Of a DNA stretch of 64,000 nt, positions 51,760-61,386 are shown piece after piece (position 1 is the stretch's first letter; the number at the start of each line of letters is the position of its first letter). The position numbers and the translations under genes were made by a program. Source of the DNA: Roseateles_C aquae. Its GTDB lineage: Bacteria > Pseudomonadota > Gammaproteobacteria > Burkholderiales > Burkholderiaceae_C. The stretch spans positions 186,001 through 250,000 of the forward strand of contig NZ_JAVXZY010000001.1 in assembly GCF_032337115.1 (NCBI RefSeq), given 5' to 3'. The notes below the pieces were generated by a model. The model was not told the DNA's origin. It saw nothing but the letters and a program-made list of their open reading frames with translations, and did not search any database.

Positions 51760-54363
51760 ATGAACGCTAGCCCTGCAGTGCCGGATTTCTCGGCCCATAC
51801 CCCCGTGATGGCGCAATACCTGCGCATCAAGCACCAGCATCCGGACGATTTGGTGTTTTTCCGCATGGGCGACTTCTACGAGGTGTTCTTCGACGACGCC
51901 CGCAAGGCCAATGCGCTGCTGGACATCACGCTGACCACCCGCGGCCAAAGCGCCGGTGAGCCGGTGGTGATGGCCGGTGTGCCGGTGCATGCGCTGGAGT
52001 CTTACCTGGCCAAGCTGATCAAGCTGGGCGAGGCGGTGGCGATTGCCGAACAGGTGGGCGATGTGGCCACGGCCAAGGGCCCGGTCGAACGCAAGGTGGT
52101 GCGGGTCGTCACGCCCGGCACCGTCACCGATACCGAGTTGCTGGCCGACAAGCAGGACTCCATCCTGCTGGCCGTCGTCCATCAGGGCAAGACGCTGGGC
52201 CTGGCCTGGCTGTCGCTGACGCAGGGCCAGCTGGGCCTGGCCGAGTGCAGCGAGCGCGAGCTGCCGTCCTGGCTGGCACGGCTGTCGCCGGCCGAGGTGC
52301 TGGTCGACCGCGAACGCCAGCCCGCCGGTGTGCTGGCCGCCCGGCTGCCCATCACCAACCGCCCCGGCTGGCAGTTCGACAGCGCACTCGGTGCGCGCAA
52401 GCTTTGCGAACAGCTGGGTGTCGCCAGCCTGCAAGGCCTGAACGCGCAGGAGCTGAAGAGCGCCCATGCCGCCGCCGCCGCCCTGCTCAGCTATGCCGAG
52501 CACACCCAGGGTCGGGCGCTGGCTCATGTGAAGACCCTGCAGGTGCAGCGCAGCAGCGATCTGCTTGATCTGCCGCCGGCCACCCAGCGCAATCTGGAGC
52601 TGACGGTCACGCTGCGTGGCGAGACCGCTCCGACGCTGCTGTCGGTACTGGACAGCTGCCGCACCGGCATGGGCAGCCGGGCGCTGCGCCACTGGCTGCT
52701 GCACCCGCGCCGCGACCGCGCCGAAGCAACGGCCCGCCACGAGGCCATTGCCGCCCTGCTCGCTCACGGCGGCGAGGCCTTGCGCGATGGCCTGCGCCAT
52801 GTGTCCGACGTCGAGCGCATCGCTGCCCGGGTCGCGCTGCGCCAGGTGCGCCCGCGCGAGCTGGCCGGCCTGCGCGCCACGCTGCAGATCCTGCCCCAGC
52901 TGCAGGCCACGCTGCCACGCGGGGCCTGCGTGCTGCTCGATCAGCTGGCCGCCGGGCTGCTGGCCTCGCCGCATCTGGAGGAACTGCTCAGCCGCGCCAT
53001 TGCCGAAGAGCCGGCGGTGCTGTTGCGTGATGGCGGCGTGATTGCCAGCGGCTTCGATGCCGAGCTGGACGAACTGCGCGCGATCAGCCAGAACTGCGAC
53101 ACCTTCCTGCTTGATCTGGAGACCCGCGAGCGCGCGCGAACCGGCATTGCCAATCTGCGCGTGCAGTTCAACAAGGTGCATGGCTTCTACATCGAAGTCA
53201 CCCAGGGCCAGGTCGACAAGGTGCCAATGGACTACCAGCGCCGCCAGACGCTGAAGAATGCCGAGCGCTACATCACGCCGGAGCTGAAGGCCTTTGAGGA
53301 CAAGGCGCTGTCGGCCCAGGAGCGCTCGCTGGCGCGCGAGAAGCTGCTCTACGAGGCCGTCGTCGATCAGTTGATCGAGGACCTGCAAGCGCTGACGCAG
53401 CTCGGCCGCTCGCTGGCCAGCCTGGACGCGCTGGCCGCACTGGCCGAGCGCGCCGGCACGCTGAACTGGTGCCGCCCCGAGTTCGTGCCCCAACCCTGCA
53501 TCGACATCACGGCGGGCCGGCATCCGGTGGTCGAGATGCGCTTGCGCGAGACCGGCGCCGGCGAGTTCATGGCCAATGATTGCCGGCTCGATGCGCGGAC
53601 GCGGATGCAGGTCATCACCGGCCCGAATATGGGCGGCAAGAGCACCTTCATGCGCCAGGTGGCGCTGATCAGCCTGCTGGCGGCCATCGGCTCCTATGTG
53701 CCGGCCGGCGCCTGCCGGCTCGGGCCCATGGACGCCATCCACACCCGCATCGGCGCGGCCGACGATCTGGCCAATGCGCAGTCCACCTTCATGCTGGAGA
53801 TGACCGAGGCCGCGGCCATCCTGCACGGCGCGACCGAGCAGTCGCTGGTGCTGATGGACGAGATCGGCCGCGGCACCTCGACCTTCGACGGCCTGGCGTT
53901 GGCCGGCGCCATCGCCAGCCATCTGCACGACAAGTGCCGCGCCTTCACGCTGTTTGCCACCCACTACTTCGAGCTGACCGAGTTCCCGAGCAAGCACAGC
54001 CAGGCCGTCAATATGCATGTGGCAGCGGCCGAGAGCGGCGACGACATCGTCTTCCTGCACGAGATCCAAGCCGGCCCGGCCAGCCGCAGCTATGGCGTGC
54101 AGGTGGCACGGCTGGCAGGCATGCCGGCCTCGCTGGTGCGCCAGGCCCGCGCCACGCTGGAAGCGCTGGAAGCCAAGGCCAGCGCCAGCGAGGCGCAGAT
54201 CGACCTGTTCGCCGCGCCGCCCGAGCCCCAGCTTGTCGCCGAGGCGACCAGCCCGGCGCTGGATGCGCTGCATGATCTGGACCCGGATGCGCTGAGCCCA
54301 CGCGAGGCGCTGGATGCGCTCTACAAGCTCAAGGCCATGGCCAAGATCAGCCGCCCTGCATGA
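51760..54363 (+). CDS. mutS: DNA mismatch repair protein MutS
   Basis: Mismatch-recognition ATPase, 867 residues. The mismatch-binding Phe-x-Glu is in FFRMGDFYEVFFDDARKAN near residue 37. Walker A is ITGPNMGGKSTFMRQVAL near residue 624, and Walker B LVLMDEIGRGTSTFDGLALA near residue 702. The helix-turn-helix dimer region (GVQVARLAGMPASLVRQA) follows at about 778. I chose the ATG at 51760 (MNASPAVPDFSAHTP); upstream codons to 51673 overlap the hairpin and are not family-like. Confidence 0.97.
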   Translation: MNASPAVPDFSAHTPVMAQYLRIKHQHPDDLVFFRMGDFYEVFFDDARKANALLDITLTTRGQSAGEPVVMAGVPVHALESYLAKLIKLGEAVAIAEQVGDVATAKGPVERKVVRVVTPGTVTDTELLADKQDSILLAVVHQGKTLGLAWLSLTQGQLGLAECSERELPSWLARLSPAEVLVDRERQPAGVLAARLPITNRPGWQFDSALGARKLCEQLGVASLQGLNAQELKSAHAAAAALLSYAEHTQGRALAHVKTLQVQRSSDLLDLPPATQRNLELTVTLRGETAPTLLSVLDSCRTGMGSRALRHWLLHPRRDRAEATARHEAIAALLAHGGEALRDGLRHVSDVERIAARVALRQVRPRELAGLRATLQILPQLQATLPRGACVLLDQLAAGLLASPHLEELLSRAIAEEPAVLLRDGGVIASGFDAELDELRAISQNCDTFLLDLETRERARTGIANLRVQFNKVHGFYIEVTQGQVDKVPMDYQRRQTLKNAERYITPELKAFEDKALSAQERSLAREKLLYEAVVDQLIEDLQALTQLGRSLASLDALAALAERAGTLNWCRPEFVPQPCIDITAGRHPVVEMRLRETGAGEFMANDCRLDARTRMQVITGPNMGGKSTFMRQVALISLLAAIGSYVPAGACRLGPMDAIHTRIGAADDLANAQSTFMLEMTEAAAILHGATEQSLVLMDEIGRGTSTFDGLALAGAIASHLHDKCRAFTLFATHYFELTEFPSKHSQAVNMHVAAAESGDDIVFLHEIQAGPASRSYGVQVARLAGMPASLVRQARATLEALEAKASASEAQIDLFAAPPEPQLVAEATSPALDALHDLDPDALSPREALDALYKLKAMAKISRPA

Positions 54364-55247
54364 ACACCGCCCCGTCGCAGGCGAACGCCGCCCCATTCCC
54401 AACGCCGACGCCGACGCCAACCATCGTCTTCTCGCACGCCAACGGCTTTCCGGCCGGCTGCTACCGGCTGCATTTCGAGGCCTGGCGGCGTGCCGGCTGG
54501 CAGGTCCATGCGCTGCCGCGCATCGGCCATGACCCGCGTTATCCGGTCAGCAGCAACTGGCCCCATCTGCGCGACGAACTGATCGCCTTCATCACCGAAC
54601 AGGTGCAGCCACAGATGGCGGTGCCGGGTCCGGTGATGCTGGTCGGCCATTCGCTGGGTGGCATGTTGAGCCTCTTGGTCGCCTGCCGCCGGCCCGAGCT
54701 GGTCAGCGGCCTGGTGCTGCTGGACTCGCCGGTGGTCAGCGGCTGGCGTGCTCACAGCGTGCAGGTGATGAAGAGCGCACGGCTGATCCATCGTTTCTCG
54801 CCCGGCAAGGTCTCCAGCCAGCGGCGCCACCAATGGCCCAACCGGGCGGCAGTGCTGGAACATTTCGCCAGCAAGCACAAGTTCGCTCGCTGGGACCCGC
54901 GTGTGCTGGCCGACTACGTGGACTGTGGCTTCGATGAGCGCGACGGCGCCGTCCAGCTCGGCTTCAAGCGCGAGGTCGAGACCCGCATCTACAACACCCT
55001 GCCCCACCATCTGGAGCGCCTGCTGAAGCGCCACCCGCCGCAATGCCCGCTGGCCTTTGTCGGCGGCACTCAGTCCGACGAGCTGCGCCAGGCCGGTGCG
55101 GCCGCCTCCAAGGCACTGGCCCGGCACAACTTCCACTGGATGGAAGGCAGCCACCTCTACCCCTTCGAGCGCCCCGACGACACCGCGGCCCTGGTGCTGC
55201 AACTGCTGCAAACGCTGCAGGCCGAAGCCGCACTGTCAGCGAGATAA
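54360..55247 (+). CDS. Alpha/beta hydrolase
   Basis: 295-residue hydrolase with the fold's marks: oxyanion loop VFSHANGFPAGCYRLHF near residue 20, nucleophile elbow LVGHSLGGMLSLLV with Ser near residue 101, and a C-terminal His in MEGSHLYPFERPDD near residue 263. Substrate is unknown. There is no signal peptide. It starts inside the mutS stop codon (4-base overlap) and is therefore translationally coupled to mutS. Confidence 0.88.
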   Translation: MNTAPSQANAAPFPTPTPTPTIVFSHANGFPAGCYRLHFEAWRRAGWQVHALPRIGHDPRYPVSSNWPHLRDELIAFITEQVQPQMAVPGPVMLVGHSLGGMLSLLVACRRPELVSGLVLLDSPVVSGWRAHSVQVMKSARLIHRFSPGKVSSQRRHQWPNRAAVLEHFASKHKFARWDPRVLADYVDCGFDERDGAVQLGFKREVETRIYNTLPHHLERLLKRHPPQCPLAFVGGTQSDELRQAGAAASKALARHNFHWMEGSHLYPFERPDDTAALVLQLLQTLQAEAALSAR

Positions 55248-55281
55248 AGCCAGCGAGCTGAAGCAGCCTCCACGGCATCGC

Positions 55282-55287
55282 TATAAT
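55282..55287 (+). promoter_or_regulatory. -10 box of the pyrG promoter
   Basis: A perfect TATAAT stands 45 bases before pyrG, followed by CGCGC; the -35 (CTGAAG, 18 bases upstream) is weak. The initially transcribed sequence is short, leaving room for CTP-dependent start control, but I see no C-run or attenuator. Confidence 0.6.
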
Positions 55288-55331
55288 CGCGCTTTACCAT
55301 CACAGCGTTCTTGCACCGGACGCTGCAAGAC

Positions 55332-56978
55332 ATGACCAAGTTCGTCTTCGTCACAGGCGGTGTGGTGTCCTCACTCGGCAAGGGCATCGCATCGGCCTCA
55401 CTGGCTGCCATCCTCGAATCGCGCGGCCTCAAAGTCACCCTCATCAAGCTGGATCCGTACATCAACGTCGATCCAGGCACGATGTCCCCCTTCCAGCACG
55501 GCGAGGTTTTCGTCACCGACGACGGTGCCGAGACCGATCTGGACCTGGGTCACTACGAGCGCTTCATCACCACGCGGATGAAGAAGAGCAACAACTTCAC
55601 CACTGGCCAGATCTACAAGTCGGTGCTGGAGAAGGAGCGCCGTGGCGACTATCTGGGCAAGACCGTGCAGGTGATTCCGCACATCACCAACGAGATTCAG
55701 GATTTCGTCCGCCGCGGTGCCGGTGTCGGCACGCCGGAAGAAGTTGATGTGGCCATCGTTGAAATCGGCGGCACCGTTGGCGACATCGAATCGCTGCCCT
55801 TCCTGGAAGCGGCTCGCCAGATGAGCCTGCGCGCCGGCCCGACCAACACCGCCTTCGTGCACCTGACCTATGTGCCCTGGATCGCGGCTGCCGGCGAGCT
55901 GAAGACCAAGCCGACCCAGCACACGGTGCAGAAGCTGCGCGAGATCGGCGTTCAGCCGGACGCGCTGCTGTGCCGCGCCGACCGCCGCATTCCCGACGAC
56001 GAGCGCGAGAAGATCTCGCTGTTCACCAATGTGCCCGAGTACGGTGTCATCTCGATGTGGGATGTGAACACCATCTACAAGGTGCCGCGCATGCTGCACG
56101 AGCAGGGTCTGGACCAGCTGATCTGCACCAAGCTGCAGCTCAACACCAAGTCCACCGATCTGAAGCGCTGGGACAGCCTGGTCTACGAGGTCGAGAACCC
56201 CAAGACCGAAGTCACCATCGCCATGTGCGGCAAGTACACCGATCTGTCAGACTCGTACAAGTCGCTCAACGAGGCGCTGCGCCACGCCGGCATCCACAAC
56301 CATGCCCGCGTCAATATCGAGTACATCGATTCCGAGCTGCTGGAGCGCGAGAACATCTCGCAGCTGGCCAAGTTTGACGCCATCCTGGTGCCAGGCGGCT
56401 TCGGCAAGCGCGGTGTCGAAGGCAAGATCCTTGCCGCCCAATACGCCCGTGAGCACAAGCTGCCCTACCTGGGCATCTGCCTGGGCATGCAGGTCGCCAC
56501 GATCGAGTACGCCCGCCACATGGCTGGCCTCGATGGTGCCAACTCGACCGAGTTTGATGCCGACGCACCGCACAAGGTGATCGCGCTGATCGACGAATGG
56601 CAGGACGCCGACGGCTCGATCCAGAAGCGCGACGAGAAGAGCGATCTGGGCGGCACCATGCGCCTGGGTGCGCAGAGCTCGGACGTCAAGCCCGGCACGT
56701 TGGCCCACGACATCTATGGACCGGTCGTCACCGAACGCCATCGCCACCGCTACGAAGCCAACGAGCACTACCTCGACCGCCTGCAGCAGGCCGGCCTGGT
56801 GATCTCGGCGATCACCCAGCGCGAAAAGCTGACCGAAATGGTCGAGCTGCCGCGCGAGGTGCACCCCTGGTATGTCGGCGTGCAGTTCCACCCCGAGTTC
56901 AAGTCGACACCCTGGGATGGTCATCCGCTGTTCACCGCCTTCATCAAGGCGGCACTGAACCATAAGCAAGCCGCCTGA
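55332..56978 (+). CDS. pyrG: CTP synthase
   Basis: Makes CTP from UTP using glutamine and ATP, 548 residues. The synthase domain opens MTKFVFVTGGVVSSLGKGIA with the P-loop, then INVDPGTMSPFQHGEVFVTD. The glutaminase domain has the nucleophile in LGICLGMQVATIEYAR near residue 382 and His/Glu in HPEFKSTPWDGHP near residue 520. I chose the ATG at 55332; the frame's earlier ATG lacks a family-like N-terminus. It precedes kdsA and eno as in the E. coli-like pyrG-eno arrangement. Confidence 0.97.
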   Translation: MTKFVFVTGGVVSSLGKGIASASLAAILESRGLKVTLIKLDPYINVDPGTMSPFQHGEVFVTDDGAETDLDLGHYERFITTRMKKSNNFTTGQIYKSVLEKERRGDYLGKTVQVIPHITNEIQDFVRRGAGVGTPEEVDVAIVEIGGTVGDIESLPFLEAARQMSLRAGPTNTAFVHLTYVPWIAAAGELKTKPTQHTVQKLREIGVQPDALLCRADRRIPDDEREKISLFTNVPEYGVISMWDVNTIYKVPRMLHEQGLDQLICTKLQLNTKSTDLKRWDSLVYEVENPKTEVTIAMCGKYTDLSDSYKSLNEALRHAGIHNHARVNIEYIDSELLERENISQLAKFDAILVPGGFGKRGVEGKILAAQYAREHKLPYLGICLGMQVATIEYARHMAGLDGANSTEFDADAPHKVIALIDEWQDADGSIQKRDEKSDLGGTMRLGAQSSDVKPGTLAHDIYGPVVTERHRHRYEANEHYLDRLQQAGLVISAITQREKLTEMVELPREVHPWYVGVQFHPEFKSTPWDGHPLFTAFIKAALNHKQAA

Positions 56979-57012
56979 ACCCCGCTCTCGCGCCACTGAA
57001 GGAACCCAGTCC

Positions 57013-57870
57013 ATGAAGCTCTGCGGCTTTGATGTCGGTCTCGACAAGCCTTTCTTTCTGATCGCGGGCACCTGCTCGATCGAAAGCCAGGAGCTCTCGA
57101 TCGAGGTCGCGGGTCAGCTCAAGGAAGCTTGCCTTGCCCTCGGCATTCCGCTGATCTACAAGGGCTCGTTCGACAAGGCCAACCGCTCGTCTGGCGGCAG
57201 CAAGCGGGGCGTTGGCATTGACGCCGGGCTGAAGATCCTGGACGAAGTGCGTCGTCAGCTGCAGCTGCCCATCCTGACCGACGTCCATGACGAAGCCCAG
57301 GTTGAACCGGTGGCCAGCGTTGTTGATGTGCTGCAGACGCCGGCCTTCCTGTGCCGCCAGACCGATTTCATCCGTGCAGTGGCCAAGTCGGGCAAGCCGG
57401 TGAACATCAAGAAAGGCCAGTTCCTGGCGCCCTGGGACATGAAGAACGTCATCGACAAGGCCCGGGAAGCCGCGCGCGAGGCCGGCCTGTCCGAGGACCG
57501 CTTCCTGGCCTGCGAACGCGGCGTGAGCTTTGGCTACAACAACCTCGTTGCCGATATGTGCAGCCTGGCCGAGATGCGCAAGAGCGGCGCGCCGGTGGTG
57601 TTTGACGTCACCCACTCGGTGCAGAAGCCTGGTGGTCAAGGCGCCACCAGCGGCGGCGCCCGTGAGATGGTGCCGGTGCTGGCGCGTGCCGGCGTTGGCG
57701 TGGGTGTGGCGGGCCTCTTCATGGAAACCCACCCTCGCCCTGCCGAAGCCTGGTCCGATGGCCCGAACGCCGTTCCCCTAAACCGCATGCGGTCGCTGCT
57801 TGAGCAACTCGTGGCGCTGGACCGCGTGGTCAAGAGCCAGCCGCTGCTTGAGAACGACTTCTCCGCCTGA
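57013..57870 (+). CDS. kdsA: 3-deoxy-8-phosphooctulonate synthase (KDO8P synthase)
   Basis: Condenses arabinose 5-phosphate and phosphoenolpyruvate for the KDO sugar of LPS, 285 residues. Visible family blocks are LIAGTCSIESQELSIEVAGQ, YKGSFDKANRSSGGSKRGVG and FDVTHSVQKPGGQGATSGG. AGTCSIE with a Cys near residue 20 suggests the metal-dependent subtype, though that needs alignment. It begins 34 bases after pyrG, preceded by GAAGGAA. Confidence 0.96.
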   Translation: MKLCGFDVGLDKPFFLIAGTCSIESQELSIEVAGQLKEACLALGIPLIYKGSFDKANRSSGGSKRGVGIDAGLKILDEVRRQLQLPILTDVHDEAQVEPVASVVDVLQTPAFLCRQTDFIRAVAKSGKPVNIKKGQFLAPWDMKNVIDKAREAAREAGLSEDRFLACERGVSFGYNNLVADMCSLAEMRKSGAPVVFDVTHSVQKPGGQGATSGGAREMVPVLARAGVGVGVAGLFMETHPRPAEAWSDGPNAVPLNRMRSLLEQLVALDRVVKSQPLLENDFSA

Positions 57871-57929
57871 GCCAGAAAATACCGGCGCGGTCCTTCACAG
57901 GTCGCGCCGCTTCTTCATCAAGGATGCAC

Positions 57930-58220
57930 ATGCCCGCCGCCTACGTGATCGCCGACGTCACCGTCACCAATCCCGAGCAGATGGCCAAGTACCGCGAATG
58001 GAGCACCAAGGCGATGCAGGAGCATGGCGCCGAGATCCTGGTGCGCGGCGGGGCGATCGAAGTGCTGGAAGGCGACTGGCAGCCCACGCGCCTGGTGCTG
58101 CTGCGCTTTGCCGACCACGCGACGGCCCGTGCCTTCTACGATTCAGAGACCTACCAGCATGCCCGCAGCCTGCGTGAAAACGCCGGCGTGATGCGCATGC
58201 TGATTGTTGATGGGGTGTGA
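57930..58220 (+). CDS. DUF1330 domain protein
   Basis: Small protein of 96 residues with a ferredoxin-like (dimeric alpha/beta barrel) fold. Family marks are AAYVIADVTVTNPEQMAKYR at the start and ARAFYDSETYQHARSLRENA near residue 68. Its biochemical role is unknown. I chose the ATG at 57930, which has AAGGA 5 bases upstream; an ATG two codons earlier is inside that site. It lies between kdsA and eno. Confidence 0.88.
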   Translation: MPAAYVIADVTVTNPEQMAKYREWSTKAMQEHGAEILVRGGAIEVLEGDWQPTRLVLLRFADHATARAFYDSETYQHARSLRENAGVMRMLIVDGV

Positions 58221-58320
58221 ACACAGCCCCGTCGACGATTGTTCAGCGCGCGTAACTCTTTGCTGGCAACATGCGCGCCGAACGTAACAAAGTTACCAAC
58301 TTCCTATCGGAGACTCCTCA

Positions 58321-59607
58321 ATGAGCGCCATTGTTGACATCGTCGGACGCGAAATCCTGGACAGCCGCGGCAACCCCACCGTGGAATGTGATGTGCTGCT
58401 GGAATCGGGTGTGATGGGCCGCGCCGCTGTGCCCAGCGGCGCCTCGACCGGCTCGCGCGAAGCCATCGAACTGCGTGACGGCGACAAGAGCCGTTACCTG
58501 GGCAAGGGTGTGCTCAAGGCCGTTGAGCACATCAACACCGAGATTTCCGAGGCCGTGCTCGGCCTGGACGCCTCCGAGCAGGCCTTCCTGGACAAGACCC
58601 TGATCGACCTGGACGGCACCGAGAACAAGAGCCGCCTGGGCGCCAATGCGATGCTGGCCGTCTCGATGGCCGTGGCCCGCGCCGCTGCCGAAGAATCTGG
58701 CCTGCCGCTGTATCGCTACTTCGGTGGCATGGGCGGCCTGCAGCTGCCGGTGCCGATGATGAACGTCATCAACGGCGGCGCCCACGCCAACAACAGCCTT
58801 GACCTGCAAGAGCTGATGATCATCCCCGTGGGCGCACCGAGCTTCCGCGAAGCCCTGCGCTGGGGCGCCGAGGTCTTCCATGCGCTGAAGAAGATCCTGC
58901 ACGACAAGGGCATCTCCACCGCCGTTGGTGACGAAGGCGGCTTCGCCCCCAGCGTCGAGAGCCACGAGGCTGCGATCCAGCTGATCCTGCAAGCGATCGA
59001 CAAGGCTGGCTACACCGCCGGTGAACAGATCGCCCTGGGTCTGGACTGCGCTGCCAGCGAGTTCTACAAGGACGGCAAGTACGTGCTCGAAGGCGAAGGC
59101 GGCATCCAGCTGACGGCCCAGGAATGGACCTCGATGCTGGCCAGCTGGGTCGACAAGTACCCCATCATCTCGATCGAAGACGGCATGGCCGAAGGCGATT
59201 GGGACGGCTGGAAGCATCTGACCGAAGCGCTGGGCCAGAAGGTGCAGCTGGTGGGCGACGATCTGTTCGTCACCAACACCAAGATCCTGAAGGAAGGCAT
59301 CGACAAGGGCATTGCCAACTCGATCCTGATCAAGATCAACCAGATCGGCACCTTGACCGAGACCTTCGCCGCCATCGAAATGGCCAAGCGCGCCGGCTAC
59401 ACCGCCGTGATCTCGCACCGCTCCGGCGAAACCGAAGACTCGACCATTTCTGATATCGCCGTCGGCCTGAACGCCGGCCAGATCAAGACCGGTTCGCTGT
59501 CGCGCTCGGACCGCATGGCCAAGTACAACCAGCTGCTGCGCATCGAAGAAGACCTGGGCGATGTCGCCTACTACCCCGGCCGTTCGGCGTTCTACAACCT
59601 GAAGTAA
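58321..59607 (+). CDS. eno: Enolase
   Basis: Converts 2-phosphoglycerate to phosphoenolpyruvate, 428 residues. Motifs are SRGNPTVECDVLLESG near residue 14, the metal-binding Asp in LGLDCAASEFY, IEDGMAEGDWDGW, and VISHRSGETEDSTISDIAVG with the substrate-binding His/Arg. The 100 bases before it contain a short inverted repeat GTAAC-aaa-GTTAC (58284-58296) and a GGAGA ribosome site. Confidence 0.98.
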   Translation: MSAIVDIVGREILDSRGNPTVECDVLLESGVMGRAAVPSGASTGSREAIELRDGDKSRYLGKGVLKAVEHINTEISEAVLGLDASEQAFLDKTLIDLDGTENKSRLGANAMLAVSMAVARAAAEESGLPLYRYFGGMGGLQLPVPMMNVINGGAHANNSLDLQELMIIPVGAPSFREALRWGAEVFHALKKILHDKGISTAVGDEGGFAPSVESHEAAIQLILQAIDKAGYTAGEQIALGLDCAASEFYKDGKYVLEGEGGIQLTAQEWTSMLASWVDKYPIISIEDGMAEGDWDGWKHLTEALGQKVQLVGDDLFVTNTKILKEGIDKGIANSILIKINQIGTLTETFAAIEMAKRAGYTAVISHRSGETEDSTISDIAVGLNAGQIKTGSLSRSDRMAKYNQLLRIEEDLGDVAYYPGRSAFYNLK

Positions 59608-59699
59608 GGCCAGTGCGCCAGCCCGCTTGCGGGTTGGCCCCAGTGCCCGATGGCGAGGACGCCTTTCGACAGCATCCGCAAAGCCGCTAAACTGCGCGC

Positions 59700-59969
59700 G
59701 TGAAAGTCCTCGCCATCATCCTCAGCGCCTTCTTGATTGCCATTCAGGCACAGCTCTGGTTCGGCAAGGGCGGCCTGGCCCGTGGCGTTCAGCTGCGCGC
59801 CCAATTGCAGACTCAGCAGCAGGCCAATGCCGAAGCCAGCGCGCGCAATGCGCAGCTGCAGGCCGAGTTGCGCGATCTGCGTGAGGGCCTGGAGATGGTC
59901 GAAGAAAAGGCGCGGATGGAGCTCGGCATGATCAAGCCGGACGAGATCTACGTTCAGCTGCGCCACTGA
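59700..59969 (+). CDS. ftsB: Cell division protein FtsB
   Basis: Bitopic divisome protein, 89 residues, that works with FtsL and FtsQ. One N-terminal membrane helix (about 3-21, AIILSAFLIAIQAQLWFG), then a periplasmic coiled coil from about 28 to 65, then the ERARMELGMIKPDE-like segment EEKARMELGMIKPDEIYVQ. The start is GTG at 59700. eno-ftsB adjacency is conserved in proteobacteria. Confidence 0.94.
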   Translation: MKVLAIILSAFLIAIQAQLWFGKGGLARGVQLRAQLQTQQQANAEASARNAQLQAELRDLREGLEMVEEKARMELGMIKPDEIYVQLRH

Positions 59970-60038
59970 CCCCGCATGCGTTTCTTCCCGCCCGCTTGAC
60001 GCCAGCGGCGCCTCTGCCTCCCAAGACCTCTCCCCACC

Positions 60039-60695
60039 ATGGACGCGCTGCTGAGCTGGCTGCAACCGCTATTCCTGCCGGCCTTCGAGCTGCTTGGCAG
60101 CCCCATCACCTGGCTGGAAGTACTGGCCTTTGTGCTGGCCGTCTGGATGGTGATCTGCAATATGCGCGTGCAGGTCCTGGCCTGGCCGCTGGCGCTGATC
60201 AGCTCCCTGCTCTACTTCCTGCTGTTCTGGAGCGGCAAGCTTTATGGCGAAGCCTCGCTTCAACTCCTGTTTGCCGCGCTGGCGCTGTGGGGCTGGTGGC
60301 AGTGGTTGCGTGGGCGCACTGCCGAGGGTCAGGTCTTGCGCGTGCGCAGCCTGAGTCAACGTGGCCGCTGGCTGGCGGCCGCCGCCACGCTGGCTCTCTG
60401 GCCTGTGCTGGGCCTGTTTCTGCAGAAGGTCACGGATTCCACTCTGCCCTTCTGGGATGCCTTCCCCACCATCGCCAGCCTGCTGGGCCAATGGCTGCTG
60501 GGCCGCAAGTACCAGGAGAACTGGCCGGTCTGGATCATCGTCAACGTCGCCAGCGTGGCGCTGTTTGCGATCAAGGGCTACTGGCTGACGGTCTTGCTTT
60601 ACGCCGTCTTTGTGCCGATGTCCATGGCCGGCTGGAGAGCCTGGCTGCAGCAGATGCGGGGCGGATTTGGCGCTGCCGCGGGCAACACCGCTTGA
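60039..60695 (+). CDS. pnuC: Nicotinamide riboside transporter PnuC
   Basis: Inner-membrane facilitator for nicotinamide riboside, 218 residues, with about seven helices. Family features are ELLGSPITWLEVLAFVLAVW near the N-terminus, the Trp-rich ALWGWWQWLRG near residue 92, and the NWPVWIIVNVASVALFAIKG region near 162. The adjacent kinase gene traps the product inside the cell. It begins 69 bases after ftsB. Confidence 0.92.
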   Translation: MDALLSWLQPLFLPAFELLGSPITWLEVLAFVLAVWMVICNMRVQVLAWPLALISSLLYFLLFWSGKLYGEASLQLLFAALALWGWWQWLRGRTAEGQVLRVRSLSQRGRWLAAAATLALWPVLGLFLQKVTDSTLPFWDAFPTIASLLGQWLLGRKYQENWPVWIIVNVASVALFAIKGYWLTVLLYAVFVPMSMAGWRAWLQQMRGGFGAAAGNTA

Positions 60696-60714
60696 GCCTC
60701 GGCGTCGTGTGTCG

Positions 60715-61386
60715 ATGAGCGCACTGCGCATCGCCCTGCTGGGCGCCGAGAGTACCGGCAAGAGCCACATGGCCCTGAGCCTGCAGCAGCATTTGCAAAC
60801 CCAGACCGGGCTGCGGGTGGCTCGCGTCGATGAATGGCTGCGTGAATGGTGCGATCGTGAGCAACGCACACCGCGGCCGGACGAACAGGCCGCCATCGCG
60901 GCCGAGCAAGCCCGTCGCATCGATGCCGCCAGCCAGCAGGCGGATCTCGTGATCTGCGACACCACGCCCTTGATGACTGCCATCTACAGCGAGCTGTTGT
61001 TCAACGATATGTCGTTAAACGCCGCCGCCCTGGCGTTTCAGCAGCGCTGTAGCTTGACGTTGTTGATGGCGCTGGATTTGCCTTGGGTGGACGATGGGCT
61101 GCAGCGCGACGGCCCGCAGGTCCAGCAGCCGGTCGACGCCCTGCTTCGCCGCCATCTGCGCCAGGGCGGTCTGCAATGGAGTGTGGTCGCCGGCCAGGGA
61201 GAGGCACGCGTGAACGCGGCGCTGGACGCCATCACCCCATTGGTCCAGCCGCTGCAGCCGCCACGTGCGGGCCTGTTCTCGCGCTTGATGGAGCGGCAAA
61301 GCAGCCTCGGCGAGGCGCGGCTGATTTGCGAGTTCTGCGACGTGCCGGAATGCGAGCATGCCCTACGTCGATCCGGGGCAGCCTGA
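60715..61386 (+). CDS. NadR-like nicotinamide riboside kinase (AAA ATPase)
   Basis: 223-residue P-loop protein resembling the C-terminal ribosylnicotinamide kinase domain of NadR, without the NMN adenylyltransferase and helix-turn-helix parts. Walker A is LLGAESTGKSHMALSL (10-25), with VICDTTPLMTAIYSELLF near residue 82. It probably phosphorylates nicotinamide riboside imported by PnuC. The C-terminal EFCDVPECEHALRR adds a Cys/His cluster (C-x5-C-x-H with another Cys before) that I do not expect in NadR and may bind zinc. Starts 19 bases after pnuC. Confidence 0.85.
   Translation: MSALRIALLGAESTGKSHMALSLQQHLQTQTGLRVARVDEWLREWCDREQRTPRPDEQAAIAAEQARRIDAASQQADLVICDTTPLMTAIYSELLFNDMSLNAAALAFQQRCSLTLLMALDLPWVDDGLQRDGPQVQQPVDALLRRHLRQGGLQWSVVAGQGEARVNAALDAITPLVQPLQPPRAGLFSRLMERQSSLGEARLICEFCDVPECEHALRRSGAA

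Noticed and set aside
51757..54420. An 887-codon open frame on the minus strand
   Set aside because: Antisense to mutS, whose motifs are all intact. No ribosome site or domain.
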